64,000 bases of DNA from Triatoma infestans (Eukaryota > Arthropoda > Insecta > Hemiptera > Reduviidae), in assembly GCA_011037195.1 (NCBI GenBank), contig JAAEAF010001535.1:12522-76521 (forward strand). Direction: 5' to 3'. The notes under the pieces were generated by a model. That model had not been told where the DNA came from. It saw only the letters and a program-made list of their open reading frames with translations, and ran no database searches. Positions 1 through 12,299 of this stretch are shown in pieces (positions within the stretch are counted from its first letter, which is position 1; each line of letters opens with the position of its first letter). A program made the position numbers and the translations under genes.

Positions 1-35
1 TGCAAGTCTGTGTTGTCACACTGTATGAAAAAACG

Positions 36-74
36 CATCCTGAAGATGGGCGAACGCCCCGAAACCGGTCGATG
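36..74 (+). ncRNA. Hammerhead-ribozyme-like motif, type A
   Basis: CATC-CTGAAGA, then T, a GGGC(GAAC)GCCC-like hairpin with one extra C, GAAA, CCGGTC, GATG. CATC and GATG can pair as stem I and GTC would be the cleavage triplet. Part of an element that runs off the left edge (1-130). Deviations from a textbook hammerhead: an unpaired U before stem II, and a loopless palindromic stem III (ACCGGU) that would need a dimer. Confidence 0.45.
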
Positions 75-399
75 ACCACAAAATGAAGTAGGCTACCGCG
101 GAAAATGTCTCTGATGATTTCCAGCTCTGCGGAACCAACCACCACAACTACAACAAAATATTAAATAAAATTTTCAACTTTTAAAACCAGTTTTTTAATT
201 AAAACTGTTAAAATTGCCTTAGGAGAAAGTCTATGAGTGTTTCAACCAGATTTAAAAAAATAAATAATAATATAGTAAGTTTTATAGATCATAGATAAAT
301 CTTATTGGTCGGAGGGGGTGGGGGGATACACAAAATTGTTCACAAATTGATGCTCTTCATAGAAATATTTTTTATAATTCATAAGAGTTTTATTATAAT

Positions 400-1190
400 T
401 ATTTATTTATTTTTCAACACGCACCTCTTGGGTGGTCCCGAACCTCACGCTCATACCCGCCCATAAAAGCTGACACCCTAAACAATGCCACCAATCCAAC
501 AGAAACAACTAAGTGGCGTATACTTCAACCAGTCCCTCTCAGTACCCGATATTCCTGGGAGGGAGTAAACCCTACACCTAAACGATGTCTACATTACAAG
601 AGAAAGAAGAGACATCAAACAAGACACCCAAGGAAGCAGTGATAAGAACTATATACAAGAACAAGATGCACCCATACCCCATACAGACAATAAATTACAT
701 TCAACCCGCACAAGCATTTCAGACTTAAAAAGAAAGACAGAAGCAAATAAAAAAAAAAAACTTAATCCTAAAGAAGAAAAGCACTATGCATAGATATATT
801 CACACCCTAATCAACAATCGCGCACTCCCCTCCCAAAGGTATCAACCATGTGTCCCCAACTACCGCTTAGACCAAGAAAAAACCCCCGACTCACTAAAGC
901 CTTTTCTGCGAAGTCCCTAAAAGCATCGTAGGCATAGCAGTTTACCAAGAGGAGCGGAAGTATATCATTTCCCAGTTCTACGTGGAATCCATCCTTGCGC
1001 CATAGGGTAATCCTCAAATCATCATACAAACTACAAACTACAAAACAGAAGAACAGTGCTCCACGCGTCCACTAAACCCATTCTGAACCATTTACCAGTC
1101 GAGATAAGGCGTAAGAAAACATCCCCGAAATCATACGCCTCCATGCCGAGGCATCGGGAACAAAAAGGAAGGTTTATTTTAATTATTACA
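400..1190 (+). other. Degenerate region, probably retroelement 5' remnant
   Basis: Noticeably more GC-rich and pyrimidine/purine-biased than its surroundings, with discontinuous open stretches in more than one frame. It ends close to a tRNA-like segment. No domain could be recognised. The surrounding AT-rich DNA suggests an inserted element that has decayed. Confidence 0.3.
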
Positions 1191-1194
1191 ATTT

Positions 1195-1275
1195 AATGGC
1201 GCGACAATATCTGAGTACACTGCCAGGTCCCGGATCTTTCGCCTTCCAAAACACCGCCCTACCACTGAGCTAATT
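1195..1275 (-). repeat. tRNA-like SINE head or tRNA pseudogene
   Basis: On the minus strand TTAGCTCAGTGGTAGGGC is an A-box-type D-arm. It is followed at the right distance by a weak B-box-like GATCCGGGACC. No complete cloverleaf; the acceptor stem is not convincing. Confidence 0.4.
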
Positions 1276-1385
1276 ATTTGTTTATTCATTTTTTTTTTTT
1301 TTCAATTTAATAAGATAGTTATTTAAGTTAGTTAAGATAGTTATTATTATTTTTTCAAATAATAATAATAGTTTTTTGTTATTAG

Positions 1386-1597
1386 ATGGGTTCGCTGAAA
1401 TATGTATTATGTGAAGCCAGGGAAAACATGTTAAACACTTTGAGCGCTGCTACAGTATTGTCATTGTTTTATTTTGGACCATTATTCGGGGTGCTGTTAT
1501 CCATCTATTTCTTATTTACACCGTTTTTCCCTTTATTGCTATTATACTTACTATGGATATATCTGGACAGGAAGACTGCACATCGAGATGGTAGAAG
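1386..1597 (+). CDS. DGAT2-like gene 1, exon 1
   Basis: Codes residues 1-70 plus two bases of codon 71: a basic N-terminus, a long hydrophobic hairpin, then YLDRKTAHRDGRR, which matches the LDR....GGR lead-in of the family. The donor GT is at 1598-1599. The ATG directly follows an AG acceptor-like tract, so the true translation start is the least certain part of the model. Confidence 0.85.
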
Positions 1598-4500
1598 GTT
1601 TTTATTATTTCATAATATTTAATAAAATATAGTTCCATGTTTTTTAAAATAATAATAATAATAATAATAATAAAATTTTAAATTACAGATCAGAATGGTT
1701 AAGATCGCTTCCAATGTATCAACGTTTCAGAGAGTATTTTCCACAAAGGTTAATTAAAACGGCAGATATGCCACCTTCAAAAAATTATATATTATGCGCA
1801 TTTCCGCATGGTATATTATGTACAAGTGTATTTTCACAATTTCTATCAGAAAATAAAGAATTGAAAAAATTATTTCCAGGGATAGAAGTTACATGTCACA
1901 CGCTAAATCCGAACTTCTACTTTCCATTTTCTAGAGAGTACGTTCTTTCAATAGGTTAGATATTAATAAATTTTTAGAATAATTTAATCATGAATAGAAA
2001 TATGTGGAAAAACTTAAAACGTCTCAAAAAAATTTTTTTTTTTTTTCTTCTAACTCGTAATTCAGGTTTTTTTAAGGGGTGAGTCTTCTGGGATGATTTC
2101 AGAGGGTCCATGAGCTTGTATGGGAAAAAATCAACTAATTATCTTTAATTTTCCCTAATCCCTAAATGAAATTTTGGATTTCTGCTACTTGGGAATAAAT
2201 GCAATAAATGAATAAATTACTAGAATTAACTATATGTATGATCAGTGTAGCCCAATTGTATATTAATTTCAGAAACATATGCAGGGAAGTGGTTAGCGTA
2301 CTGGACTCCCTGGAGGTCCCGGGTTAGAGTCCAACAGCGCTGCCCTTAGATTTTTTTCTTCCTAGGAGCCCCTACAGCTCTTGTCCGGTGATTGAATCGT
2401 TGCCTGTAACGAGTGCATTGAGAAGGCTCCGAAAAATTTTTCAAAAATACACCATACATCAGAATGTTTTCTCATTATAGCCTGCTTCATTTTGTGGTCA
2501 TCGACCGGTTTCGGGCGTTCGCTCATCATCAGGATGTCTGGAAAAATAGTGTATGTTATCACAGATTCCCACAGGCCAAAATCACTTTATAAACTCCGAG
2601 TGGAAATGAAGCAGGCTAAATGGAAAAAAATCTCTGATATTTTCCTGCTCTATAATCCATGCTAATACCTAGATTTCCAAATAATTGCATTTCTTTTATA
2701 AGAACATTTTAAGATAGAGAAAAATTTCGCTGATTTAATAAAATAATCTATATTTCTGAGAAAATGTCAAATGATGGACTTAACTCTCAGAAAACAGATT
2801 CTGCATTTGATTTGTGTTGCAAATATTTTTGCTTTAAAATTGTATTATATTGTAATTAAATGGAAGCGTTAAAAAAGACGCCAGATTTTATTATATCATT
2901 TTTTTTCCCTTACACTCGATATAACTGATGAATTTCTTTGAATTTTATGTTTCAAATATTCATTAATTATTATTATTTTTGCCTAAACATATTTGGTTGT
3001 TGGTGGTTATTGTAATTGTAATAATTGTAATTACAATAATAATAATAATAGTAGTTGTTAAAAAAAATGAAAATAATGAAAATTTAAAAAATTGTGGCTA
3101 AATTTACAATTGAAAGCCAAGTCTTCTGACCTCTGTATTCTCTCCATCTCAGAATAGTCATCTAAGCGAACCCGTCCTCTTGGACAAATGCCTTGTGAAG
3201 ATTTGCCTCTTAGCCTAAATGATTTCTCCTCCATTCAAATAGCCACTAATAGAAAAGACCTAAAACAAATGAGCTTTAATGGTAACTACTTAATGGAATG
3301 GTTTCAGACGTGAAAAATTTTTTAGAGCATGTAGTGTCGCTATTGATCGTTAACTGTAGAGATAAATGGTGGCATATAGCCAAAATCACATAAATTGGCC
3401 CCTTAAGTTAAATTCGAATGGACCACCAAATGGTCGCTGCTTGACACAATAAGTTTACACAGATTTTTTTTTTTGTTCTTGTGGTGGATTACAAAACGCA
3501 GCAGAGGTTAGGAGTCGCGTTATGTGGCTTCTAACCCGTTATCCAATTCTTGTATAACTACTGGAATTAGTACCCAGTAACACGAACTTGCCTGGGGCAG
3601 GCTTGGAGAAAGTATTAACAATAAATATTATTGCACAGTTGGCCATAAGTATAAATCATTGATATTAAATTACAGGAGATGATCAATCATATTCATATTT
3701 TTTTTTATTAACATATAAAATGTAGAAATAAAAGAATTTAATATTTGTTCATAATTTCTTTTTACGTTTATTACTCTATTTATTATTTTGTTGAGCGTAA
3801 GAATTATTGGTGCAAAACTTTGGTCAAAATTTTCCGATTCTTCCTCACTATTAATCCGCTCTTTCTTTACTTCTTGGATTCTTTTTGGTGATATTTTTCC
3901 CAATTAAGCCTATTAAATTGATTGAGCCCTGTGGAGGCCAATTATGAACTCTTAAAGAGTTTTGATGGCGGTGCTATATCCTCTTGAATAATCGAGTTCT
4001 GTTTATCTTTGGAGAAAAATAATATTTTGACCGAACCTACAAAATGTTATTCAACATACATTTTATATTTGTCACTATACTTTCTTTGCACAAAAAACAT
4101 AACTCCCGAACAACCTCTTGCGCCCATAAAATCCCAATCTTCCAAGTTTTTATCACCATATTTGAAGACTAGGTTCGCACATTTCTAGTGATAAGCCTTC
4201 TGCTAGTGGTATCGTCTCCTAATGTAAACTTGCGACAGGCATGTCGAAAATTTGTTAAATTGCATATGAAATTAGATTAATTACTTTTAAAAAAAATTAG
4301 TCTGTGTGCCTCGAAATTATTTTCAACAGATCGAGTTACTTTTAGCCACTCTCCGTTAGTCCAATATTGGTTATTTAGCCCGTTCATTTTTTGAGATGCT
4401 TCACGTCCTTTCAGTCTCTTCTCCTATATGCGAGCTGATGTGGTATTGAAAAATGAGCCATAATTCCCTGAACAAATTCAAATGATTTTTTTTTTTTGCC

Positions 4501-7500
4501 GATTTTAAAGGCAACTCACCAAACTTAAATTTTCACATAATAAGTAGTGCCTCAATTTCAAAGTTCTTTCCTGCTCTGAATAGTGAGGAAAAAGTGATAT
4601 GTAATTCATTATACCGACTTAAAGTTGTTTGAAATTTTGTGGATTATGCAATTTCAATAATTTCCTTCATTGTACATTTCAGTAAAATTTTAGCCGTATT
4701 TGATTCGTTTCAATTTTTTTTCTGTTTTAAAATCAAAATTTTAGTAATTAAAAACAAATAATGTAAAATATAAAATGATAACCCGTCAAACAAAAAAAAT
4801 AGCGTCACAATCGCTGGTCAAGGTTGAATTCACACCAAAACAATGTTGCAATATTAGTTTATATTATTATTCTTTGTTTACTTGTTAGGGGATCAAAGTC
4901 CAATAAATTTAATTCTTTCTTGTAAACATTAATAATTTGATGAACATTAAGGCTAACTAAACTTAACAGTAGACACAATAACGTGCAATGAATATAAACA
5001 TGTTACATTATTTTATATTTTATAAATTATTCAAAGTGCCTAATTTTTTTTTGGCCAACAATAGCGATGTCTTAATGGATAAAGAAGTGTAAAATTAGGT
5101 GTTAAAACATTAAAAATAAATGTAATTTTTATATATAGTTTGGCTTCTTTTTTTTTTAATTTCATTTAATATTGCTTAATAACTCATATGTATGTTCTTT
5201 TTTCACTGTAACTTAGGATTTTTTTCTTAAATTAAAATAATTATTATAAGATTAAAATAATTAAAATTTAGAGAAAATGATTAATTACATTAAGCGCGTC
5301 AGGGTCAGTATAGAGCCATCTACTAGCCAAGTATTAACGAACTACAAACTATCGACAATTGTTCAAAAGTGATCACATCATCTAAGTTCGGCCTTAGCCG
5401 AGTATTTTACATGTAAGCTATTTAGGTGATTGCAAAATCATGCAATTCACTATTTATTTCGTGAAGACCCGCTTTCCATCTTCATATTCTAAAAATCTAG
5501 AACACTCATTTATTTTTTTTTATTAAAACCCACATTTTTTAGCCGGCTAAAATCATTTTCAAAATTATTCTTAACATCATAGAACTTACAACATAAAAAA
5601 ACAGACGTCTAGTGCCTGCACAACCACCGGTTTAATTTCCTTTTCGATTTCATTTGTTTCAGTCAGAAATGCATGTAGATATTAAAACTTTTGTATACTG
5701 TGGGAAAGATATATCCATCCACTTTTATGCTGGCCATTCTTTCTCCTTAGTTTCTTAACGTCTTCAATGAATAACTTTGTTTTTCTTCCCTTATTGCAAC
5801 CGGACAATTCTAGCTGCACTTTCGAATTCTTCTGATACTTTAATGCTCATGGATATATCTTGTTATCTACAGTATATTGTCCCTCTGACATGTTTTTAAA
5901 GTCTGATAGGATTTACCCAGCTAAATAAAACAGGCGAATTGGGATAACCCTGGCTAAGTCACCATATACCCTAAACTGCTCTAATACCCTGCATTTGGTA
6001 CCATTAAGGCTCATCTTTATTACGTATTTTCTTGTATATACTAAATATTCGTATCTTTTCATTTCTCTTTACTGAATCGCAAACTGCTTGAAATTCAAAA
6101 AAATAAGTGTTACCAGTCTTCATTGTTTATGTACGTTTTTTTTTTCACACATTTATTTCAGGATATAAGAAATGGTTTTTCCTAAATTCCTATTTTTAGT
6201 CTACTATAGTTCTTTGTACTTTGTGTCGTCAGTCTCTACTTATAGCAAAATTAGACAGTCTTTAAATCACAGACAATACTGATATAAACTTACACTGAAA
6301 AGAAGTAGTCATTCAAAATAAAAATAATTTCCGTTTAATAACATACTTTGGAAAAGATGTTTTAAAAATGGATTAAACACCAATTAATTTATTAGTGTTA
6401 TTTATCAACAGTCACACTGATAAACAAAATTAAGAGCCTTGTCACAAAATAAGGGACCCTCCTCGATAGCCTTTAACACAATGCTCTGCTTAATCTCATA
6501 TATAAAGCTATAAATTGTTAAAGTTTCTATCTTTCATTCAACTATTACAAGGTTTGTTCAAATATTTGGAAAGAAATATGCTTACAAAAACATTTAGACC
6601 AAATAATTTAACAGTAGAAATTTTTTTTTTTTTTCAGAGCATGCAAACATTATAATGATTCGAACAATAAATATTTATGATAACATTATATTTTGTTACT
6701 AGGTTTCTGTTCTGTGTCTAAAGAAGCGTTGGTACATCAGTTATCTAAACCAGGAGGACGAGCAGTATGTTTAGTTGTTGGTGGTTCAGCAGAAGCTATG
6801 ATCTGTTCTCCTGGCACACATAGAGTCATTGTTAAAAACAGAAAAGGATTTATTAAACTAGCACTCACTACTGGGTAGGTAAAATGTTTGAGTCTTTTAA
6901 AACAGCATTTGATTTTGTAAAAAAAAATATTTAAAAGGAATACAATTTTTATTGTTTATGCATTTAGATCTGATTTGGTCCCAATATATTCATTTGGAGA
7001 GACTGATATTTATAAACATTGGATATTTCCTGAGAATTCATTAGTCTATAAAATTCAACAACTAGTTAGAAAATTTACGGGTATTGCTCCAATTATAGTT
7101 AAAGGAAGAGGTATTTTCCAAAACTATTTTGGATTCTTACCATATGCAAAACCGATCAACATGGTTGGTAAGTAGAGATTTTTAAAATAATTAATGCAGT
7201 AAAATTTAGGATATAGATTCCTTAAATTTAGAATTTAGAGTTCATTCATATATGTAGCTTCACTTCAAAATTAGTTTTTGAATTTTCTAGAAGATTAAAG
7301 GATTGAATTAAATCATCAGTGTACGAGTAATTGAATGTTTCTGAATTGATAAATGTTTCATCTGAAGTAGTTCCCAGTTATTACACCAGGTGAACTCTTT
7401 CTTTTCAGTCCTTCTAAGAAGGGATCTTAATATTAAAAAACCCGGTGAGAAACACTCACACAACTTACTGTTACAGCGAAATGGCCAAATTTTCTTCACA

Positions 7501-9603
7501 CTTACAATTCTTATTAGTGTTTAAAACCGTCGGCATTTTTATGAAGAAAAACTTACATAAAATTGAAAAACTTATTCAGTAAAGTCGTATTTCCAGTCAT
7601 CTGATTTTCTTCCAACTCCGGACTTCTACAACATATTTAATTTTAATTAATATTATTTAGATGATAGAATTGTGTAATAAACTGAAATAGCACTTTAGAG
7701 GGAACAATAACACCACCCCACCCCCAAAAGTGCCCTTAAATGAATATTCCCGGAGAAATGTTTAAAATAAAAGTTATAGCACTTTGTATGTTTAGTTAAC
7801 ATACAAATTTTAAAGAAAATAGTTGGAGCCATTTTTTAGAAAATCACAAAAAACTGAAGGAAAAAATAAGATTCAGTAAAGTGGCACTTCCGATTGATGG
7901 ATTTTGCCCGAAATCATCCGGGTCTGATGTGGTGGTAGTATCTAAACGGAATACCAAGTTACCAAGAGCTTCCTGCAACTTTTTGTTTTTGGGGTATTCT
8001 TTTCACACACATCCACACATACAGACCACTTTCAAAAAACCACTTTTCCGGTCTCAGGAGATCTCAAAACGTGTATTTCCGGTGAAAACTCAATTTTAAA
8101 AAATCTGGTACGATTGCAATACTTCCTCTTACTATTATTAGTAAGAGAAAATAAAAATAATTAATAGAATACATTTTAACAGTTTTTGTTTGCTTAGCTT
8201 CCTTGGCAATCACAACTCTTTTCCGTTAATTAATAAAGCACTATTATTAATGCTCAGGCTCTTATATTTTCGCAGTGCTATGAATTAGTAGTGTACTCAT
8301 CAAAATGTATCGCTATAACTTTTAAAATTGCTTTCCTATAAATTTCAAATCACCATTTTTTTCTCCATATTTAGAACTGACTATTTGGTTGAGGTTTCCC
8401 TTGTCGGTAGAACGAAAATTGTGAAGAAATTGTTTTTATAATTTCTTTGGAAGTATTAATAGTTGTTTTATTTTTACTAATTAAATTATTTAAATACTTC
8501 CTATAAACCTTGGAGTTCCTCAAGGCAGCATACTTGGACCGCTCTTCTATTCCTTATATACCAACAGATATCACAGAACACCCAAATACCATGATATATA
8601 CCTTCATAGATGCTACTGGAATCCTTTCCCCAAACCTTGCACCGTTGAATGGTTATCGCTTTCTACAAGAACATATCCTTCAACTGGAATCTTGGCTCTT
8701 AAAATGGAAGATAAAAGTTAATCCACAAAAAAGTAAATACATGGTAGAAAAATCCTCCCACCGATCCACATTAACCATGTTCTAATCTCTCCTATAAACA
8801 ACGTGCGCTGCCTGGGTTTTCTGCTAGACAGAAGACTGACTTAGAATCCCCACACTAGGACTCAAACGACTTGAACTAAATAGACGGTATAGACAACACT
8901 CAAGACTATTAGACAGACGATCCAAACTCACATTACAAAATAAAAGACTTCTCTTTAAAATATGGGGAACAACCAAGCGTTCCAATTCCCGCCGTATCCA
9001 GTCATTTCAATAAAAAATCCTTCGAAAAATTGTCACTGCAACCTGTTACGTTGCTAACCTCACCATCCGTACTGACTTAACATTCCTTTCGTTAACCATC
9101 TACCCAAAACTCGTTTCCTTAAATTGCATTCATCCACAACTGCTCATCTTAATCCTTTAATTCACCATCTTTCTTCGAAACACTTTTCCCGACAATCCAT
9201 GCTGGCGGCTGAAGAGAAGATGGCCCCGTGACCAACTAATAGAATAATTCAAAATAGTGAAGTGCCATCGTTGGATGTCTTCTCCAATCTACACTCTTGC
9301 TATCTAGTTGTTTTTTAACATATTAACATTTTAACTTGTTGCATTATATTCTTTGCAGTTGTAAATTTCAGTAAGTGAGAAAGAAAAACATTTTACATAC
9401 AAATAATTAATTTTCTGATTATAATTTTTATATTCATTTCAGTTGGAAAGCCAATACATGTTGAGAAAGTAAAAAATCCTACTAAGGAAGAGATAAATAG
9501 CCTTCACGAGCGATTTGTTCAAGACCTTGTAAATTTATTTGAAGAACATAAACATAAGTATGTTTCTAATCCGGATAGTACTCATTTGAGTATAGAGGAA
9601 TAA
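1386..9603 (+). CDS. DGAT2/MOGAT-family acyltransferase, gene 1 (5 exons, 336 aa)
   Basis: Joined coding exons 1386-1597, 1689-1954, 6703-6874, 6968-7167 and 9443-9603 give 1011 nt, in frame, ending at TAA 9601-9603. All introns are GT..AG, with phases 2,1,2,1. The family transfers acyl groups from acyl-CoA to mono- or diacylglycerol in the endoplasmic reticulum. Seen in the protein: a hydrophobic N-terminal region (about residues 22-64), YFP at 87-89, FPHG at 109-112 in place of the usual HPHG, GGSAEAM at 186-192, a RKGFIKLAL block, then VPIYSFGE and a GRG..Q..FG..P stretch, and a C-terminal VGKPI.V..  ..F.Q.L..LFEEHK segment. The length matches MOGAT/DGAT2 enzymes (about 330-390 aa). An AG acceptor-like tract abuts the ATG at 1386, so a 5' non-coding exon, or a longer N-terminus, may lie upstream. 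AATAAA at 10166-10171 and 10262-10267 could serve as polyadenylation signals. Whether the substrate is mono- or diacylglycerol cannot be read from sequence. Confidence 0.92.
1689..1954 (+). CDS. DGAT2-like gene 1, exon 2
   Basis: 266 nt, exactly the same length as exon 2 of gene 2. It carries YFP and FPHG. The acceptor is ..ttacag before 1689 and the donor gttaga begins at 1955. Intron 1 (1598-1688, 91 bp) is tiny and holds an (AAT)n microsatellite at about 1649-1672. Confidence 0.92.
2283..2431 (+). mobile_element. tRNA-derived SINE, family 1
   Basis: A degenerate tRNA-like head (GGTTAGCG.., then GGGTTAGAGTCC as B box) is followed by the family body: GCTGCCCTTAGATTTTTTTC, CTAGGAGCC, a GTCCGGTGATTG block and CTGTAACGAG. 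The same body is at 26374-26543, 45721-46700, 47560-48500 and 59443-59585. Confidence 0.7.
2455..2580 (-). mobile_element. Hammerhead-type element A, one arm
   Basis: Minus-strand copy of the A unit, readable from the GAAGCAGGC side into the core. The core at 2499-2536 reads CATC-CTGATGA-(T)GAGC..GCCC-GAAA-CCGGTC-GATG, with the canonical CUGAUGA. The same unit occurs at 1-130, 29447-29920, 53272-53415 and about 53700-53830. Confidence 0.6.
6703..6874 (+). CDS. DGAT2-like gene 1, exon 3
   Basis: Codes FCSVSKEAL..QL through the GGSAEAM block to LALTTG. The acceptor ..ttactag precedes 6703 and the donor gtaggt starts at 6875. It is three bases shorter than its counterpart in gene 2 (172 against 175 nt). 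Confidence 0.93.
6968..7167 (+). CDS. DGAT2-like gene 1, exon 4
   Basis: 200 nt, identical in length to exon 4 of gene 2. Codes SDLVPIYSFGETDIY.. through GRGIFQNYFGFLPYAKPINMV. Acceptor atttag; donor gtaagt at 7168. Intron 3 (6875-6967) is only 93 bp. Confidence 0.93.
7438..8153 (+). mobile_element. Helitron-like repeat (H family), copy 1
   Basis: Starts with a diverged 5' end (GGTGAGAAACACTCACAC) and ends with a hairpin CTCTTACTA..TAGTAAGAG followed by AAAATA. Internal landmarks of the family are present: AGTGCCCTTAAATGA, CACTTCCGGTT and CTCAAAACG near the 3' end. Non-coding; short ORFs here are chance. Confidence 0.65.
8505..9235 (+). pseudogene. Jockey-type LINE reverse transcriptase fragment
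   Basis: With frameshifts it reads GVPQGSILGPLLF (RT motif before YADD), then LESWLLKWKIKVNPQKSKYM, CLGFLLDRRLTW.., and a C-terminal stretch ending AAEEKMAP. This is the thumb and 3' part of a Jockey-like reverse transcriptase. The YADD box itself is degraded. 5'-truncated and dead. Confidence 0.75.
9443..9603 (+). CDS. DGAT2-like gene 1, exon 5 (C-terminus)
   Basis: Codes VGKPIHVEKVKNPTKEEINS.. to ..HLSIEE and stop, the conserved DGAT2 C-terminal helix region with LFEEHK. The acceptor atttcag precedes 9443. Confidence 0.92.
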
Positions 9604-10454
9604 ATTCAGTATTTTTATTTTAATACAATCTCTATATAGTCGAGAGTTTTTTTTTTTTTTTAAAAAAAGAGGAAAGAAAAACAGTATTCCATCATTTTAT
9701 ATGATGCACATGAAGATTTGACAACATTTGTCAGAAATCGGAAAAAGAAAATGAGCCAGCTATCTTGCCAATAATATATATTGAAAACATTTAGCATTAA
9801 AATTATGAAATGGTTTCTCAAAAGATCTGAATTTTTTTCTACAAATCAACAATAAGAATTATATCATAAGTTGCAAACTTAACAAATTAATAATTAAGTA
9901 AGATTTGATTCGGTTTATTCTGTCTTTGCTACAAATCAAATCTCATTTCATGAATACTAATTCAATTGCATTTAGTAAAAAAGTTAAATATTTATAATTT
10001 CTGTAAATCTTTCTTCTATAGTTCCTTTTTCTAGTAGCAATTTTAATTAAAATTAGCCTATCATTAGAAGAAAAATGTTTACAACTTTCTTCTCTGATAA
10101 ATATGTCATTTTGAAAATATTGTACATAAAGATAACCTATATTTTTGTAAGAAAAAGGATTGTTTAATAAATAATATTGTATATATATCTATCTATTTAA
10201 TATTTGTTTTTAGAATGGTTAGTAAATGTTGTTCCTTATGCAGTGTCAATAATCTGATAGCAATAAAGGACGTACATAATTTGTAAGAAAAACTCTATAC
10301 TTGTACATTTTCTCTAGAGTGATATTAATTCTATATTAATTATTTTTCATTGTTCTTGTATTGCTTCAAGTAATTGATTAATATAAGATTAATTAGTTAA
10401 AGTTAATTCAAATTAATACATAATAAGTATGAATCTTAGGTGGAGAAAATACAA

Positions 10455-11947
10455 TACTCAACATTTGAAGTGGGCATCCAATAAATCCTCACTGAAAAAT
10501 GTAAATAAAAAATAAATTAAAAAAAAAAGTTTTATATACTAAGCTTTATTAAGAGTTTAAAACTTACTAACAAACTTTAGTAAGATATAAAAAATAAATT
10601 AAATAAAGTGATTTATATACTGACCTTTATTAAAGAGAGGCATCCCATTTCACTTAGGCATTTTTTTTAACATTCAATTTGTCAAATTCGCTTCAAACAA
10701 AGTTAAAACAATTTCACTTGTCATTCATATTACCATAGAATTTGTGGAACCGCGAAAAAAACTAGAACTGATAATAAACCCAAACGTTGCATCTCCCCCA
10801 GTACCAACATAACAGAAAACATCCCAGAAAAAAATGTTATATATATATAAATTATAGAATAAAATGTGTAATGTAGGCATAGAAAATTTAAACCAAATTT
10901 TGAGGGGCATACACGAGAACCTTTTGAAAAACACATTGCGTAGAATGGTAATTTCGAAAACTCGGTTTTCTTCAAATTCGTTTTTTTTTATCAAACAAAG
11001 CCTGATACAACATTGAAACTGAATAATACATTGAAATGAGTCTCTAGTCTTTAAAGGGGGGCCTCATTGTTCCTCCAAGCATCTCTTGAATTGAATTTTC
11101 ATGGGTATTTTTCAATAAAATTGAGAGACACCAACAAATGCCTAGTAAATTTATCAGTTTTAAAGAGATTCATTAATATCTGGGATTTTATCTGTTACAG
11201 CATACTTCTCTTTGATTCTTACCGGTTGCGGATTTTCCTATATCGTAGAGTTTGGTTCATCAAGTGTTTTTTGTTTCTATATTGAGGAAGAAACTAGATG
11301 TATGAAATGGATAAGCCAAACTCTTAAGCTATGATAGATAAAATTCCAAATATTATGTAATATGCGGATCCAACCATGAATCATTCATAAATCATTGGAT
11401 ATGTTTTCAAGAAAACTGCGAAAAGCTGAAAAATAAAAAACTTTCTTGTCAGCTTTCCTCTGTCAAACATTTTTGCAACTTTCCATTTCTAATTTATGCT
11501 GATTCCTCAGATAAACATGCTGAAATTTCTAAAAAGCACTTTTCCTATACTTTATGGATCTTAAGTCTTTTAATCGGTGCATATTTCATTTTCGAAAGTC
11601 TGGGCGAATACTTTCTATTAGCACAATAAGCGCAATAAGAACAAAGTTCTCCCAGTGGAAGCATACTGGTTCAAAAATCCTATTCAGATAGTAACTCATA
11701 CCTGATCAGGTAAAATTACTGGAATTCAATAAAGAAATAGGGATTCCAGATCACCAAACAGACAATCATCTGCTACAAAATTTTCGTTAAAACCTTCTAC
11801 TTTGACATAGTCAGGAGCTTAGCGAAGGCTTATTGTATACAGTGAACCTAATGATATAAACATATTGAAGTTATGTTATAACAAACCCATGATTTAAAAC
11901 CATTAAAAGATAGCTTTAATTGGTTGAGCCACTTCAAATGTTGAGTA
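10455..11947. mobile_element. Possible DNA transposon with 19-bp terminal inverted repeats
   Basis: TACTCAACATTTGAAGTGG at 10455-10473 is perfectly inverted at 11929-11947. The 1.49 kb between has no readable transposase; an 89-codon minus-strand ORF (10725-10994) has no recognisable domain. No convincing target-site duplication seen. Confidence 0.4.
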
Positions 11948-12200
11948 TTTTTTTTTGTTATTTGAGTTCTGAAATTATTGAATACCATTACCCTTTGTAT
12001 CTATTCAAAGTAATTTATTTTAATTTTGGAAAAAAAAATAACGATTTTGGATCATTTAACCGGTGCATACTCATTTTCGAAAGTTAGGATGAATAAAATA
12101 TTAGTTTCTTTTAGGTGCGTTATTAATAAGTACAAAGTATTCTCAATGGAAGAATTGTGGTTTAAGAATCTTATTCAGATAATAAAATTTGATTTGAACA
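11568..12200. repeat. Diverged direct repeat, about 150 bp
   Basis: 11568-11720 and 12047-12200 share blocks such as CGGTGCATA, CATTTTCGAAAGT, ACAAAGT.CTC and CTTATTCAGATA in the same order. One copy lies inside and one outside the inverted-repeat element at 10455-11947. Confidence 0.55.
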
Positions 12201-12299
12201 ATCTAATCAAAGAGAGATTCAAAAAGTACAAAACTATAGATCTACTGATAAATTCATGTAATTATGTTAATGTCAAGTTTTTGTGTAAACATTAAAATG

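Larger units (their letters stand above)
1955..6702 (+). other. Intron 2 of DGAT2-like gene 1 (4.75 kb)
   Basis: Contains a SINE (2283-2431), a hammerhead-type element (about 2455-2580), and otherwise AT-rich sequence. Two stretches look like decayed coding remnants that I cannot name: 3120-3310 (+), readable as a SKRTRPLGQMPCEDLPLSL-type peptide, and 5690-6030 (-), readable with gaps. Nothing else recognisable. Confidence 0.6.
7168..9442 (+). other. Intron 4 of DGAT2-like gene 1
   Basis: Holds a Helitron-like repeat (7438-8153) and a Jockey-type LINE fragment (8505-9235); the remainder is AT-rich spacer. Confidence 0.6.

Noticed and set aside
10725..10994. 89-codon minus-strand ORF
   Set aside because: No recognisable domain, AT-driven composition, overlapping second frame; kept only as content of a possible transposon.
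12026..12295. 89-codon plus-strand ORF
   Set aside because: Overlaps a non-coding direct repeat; residue bias (K, I, N, F) is what AT-rich DNA gives by chance.
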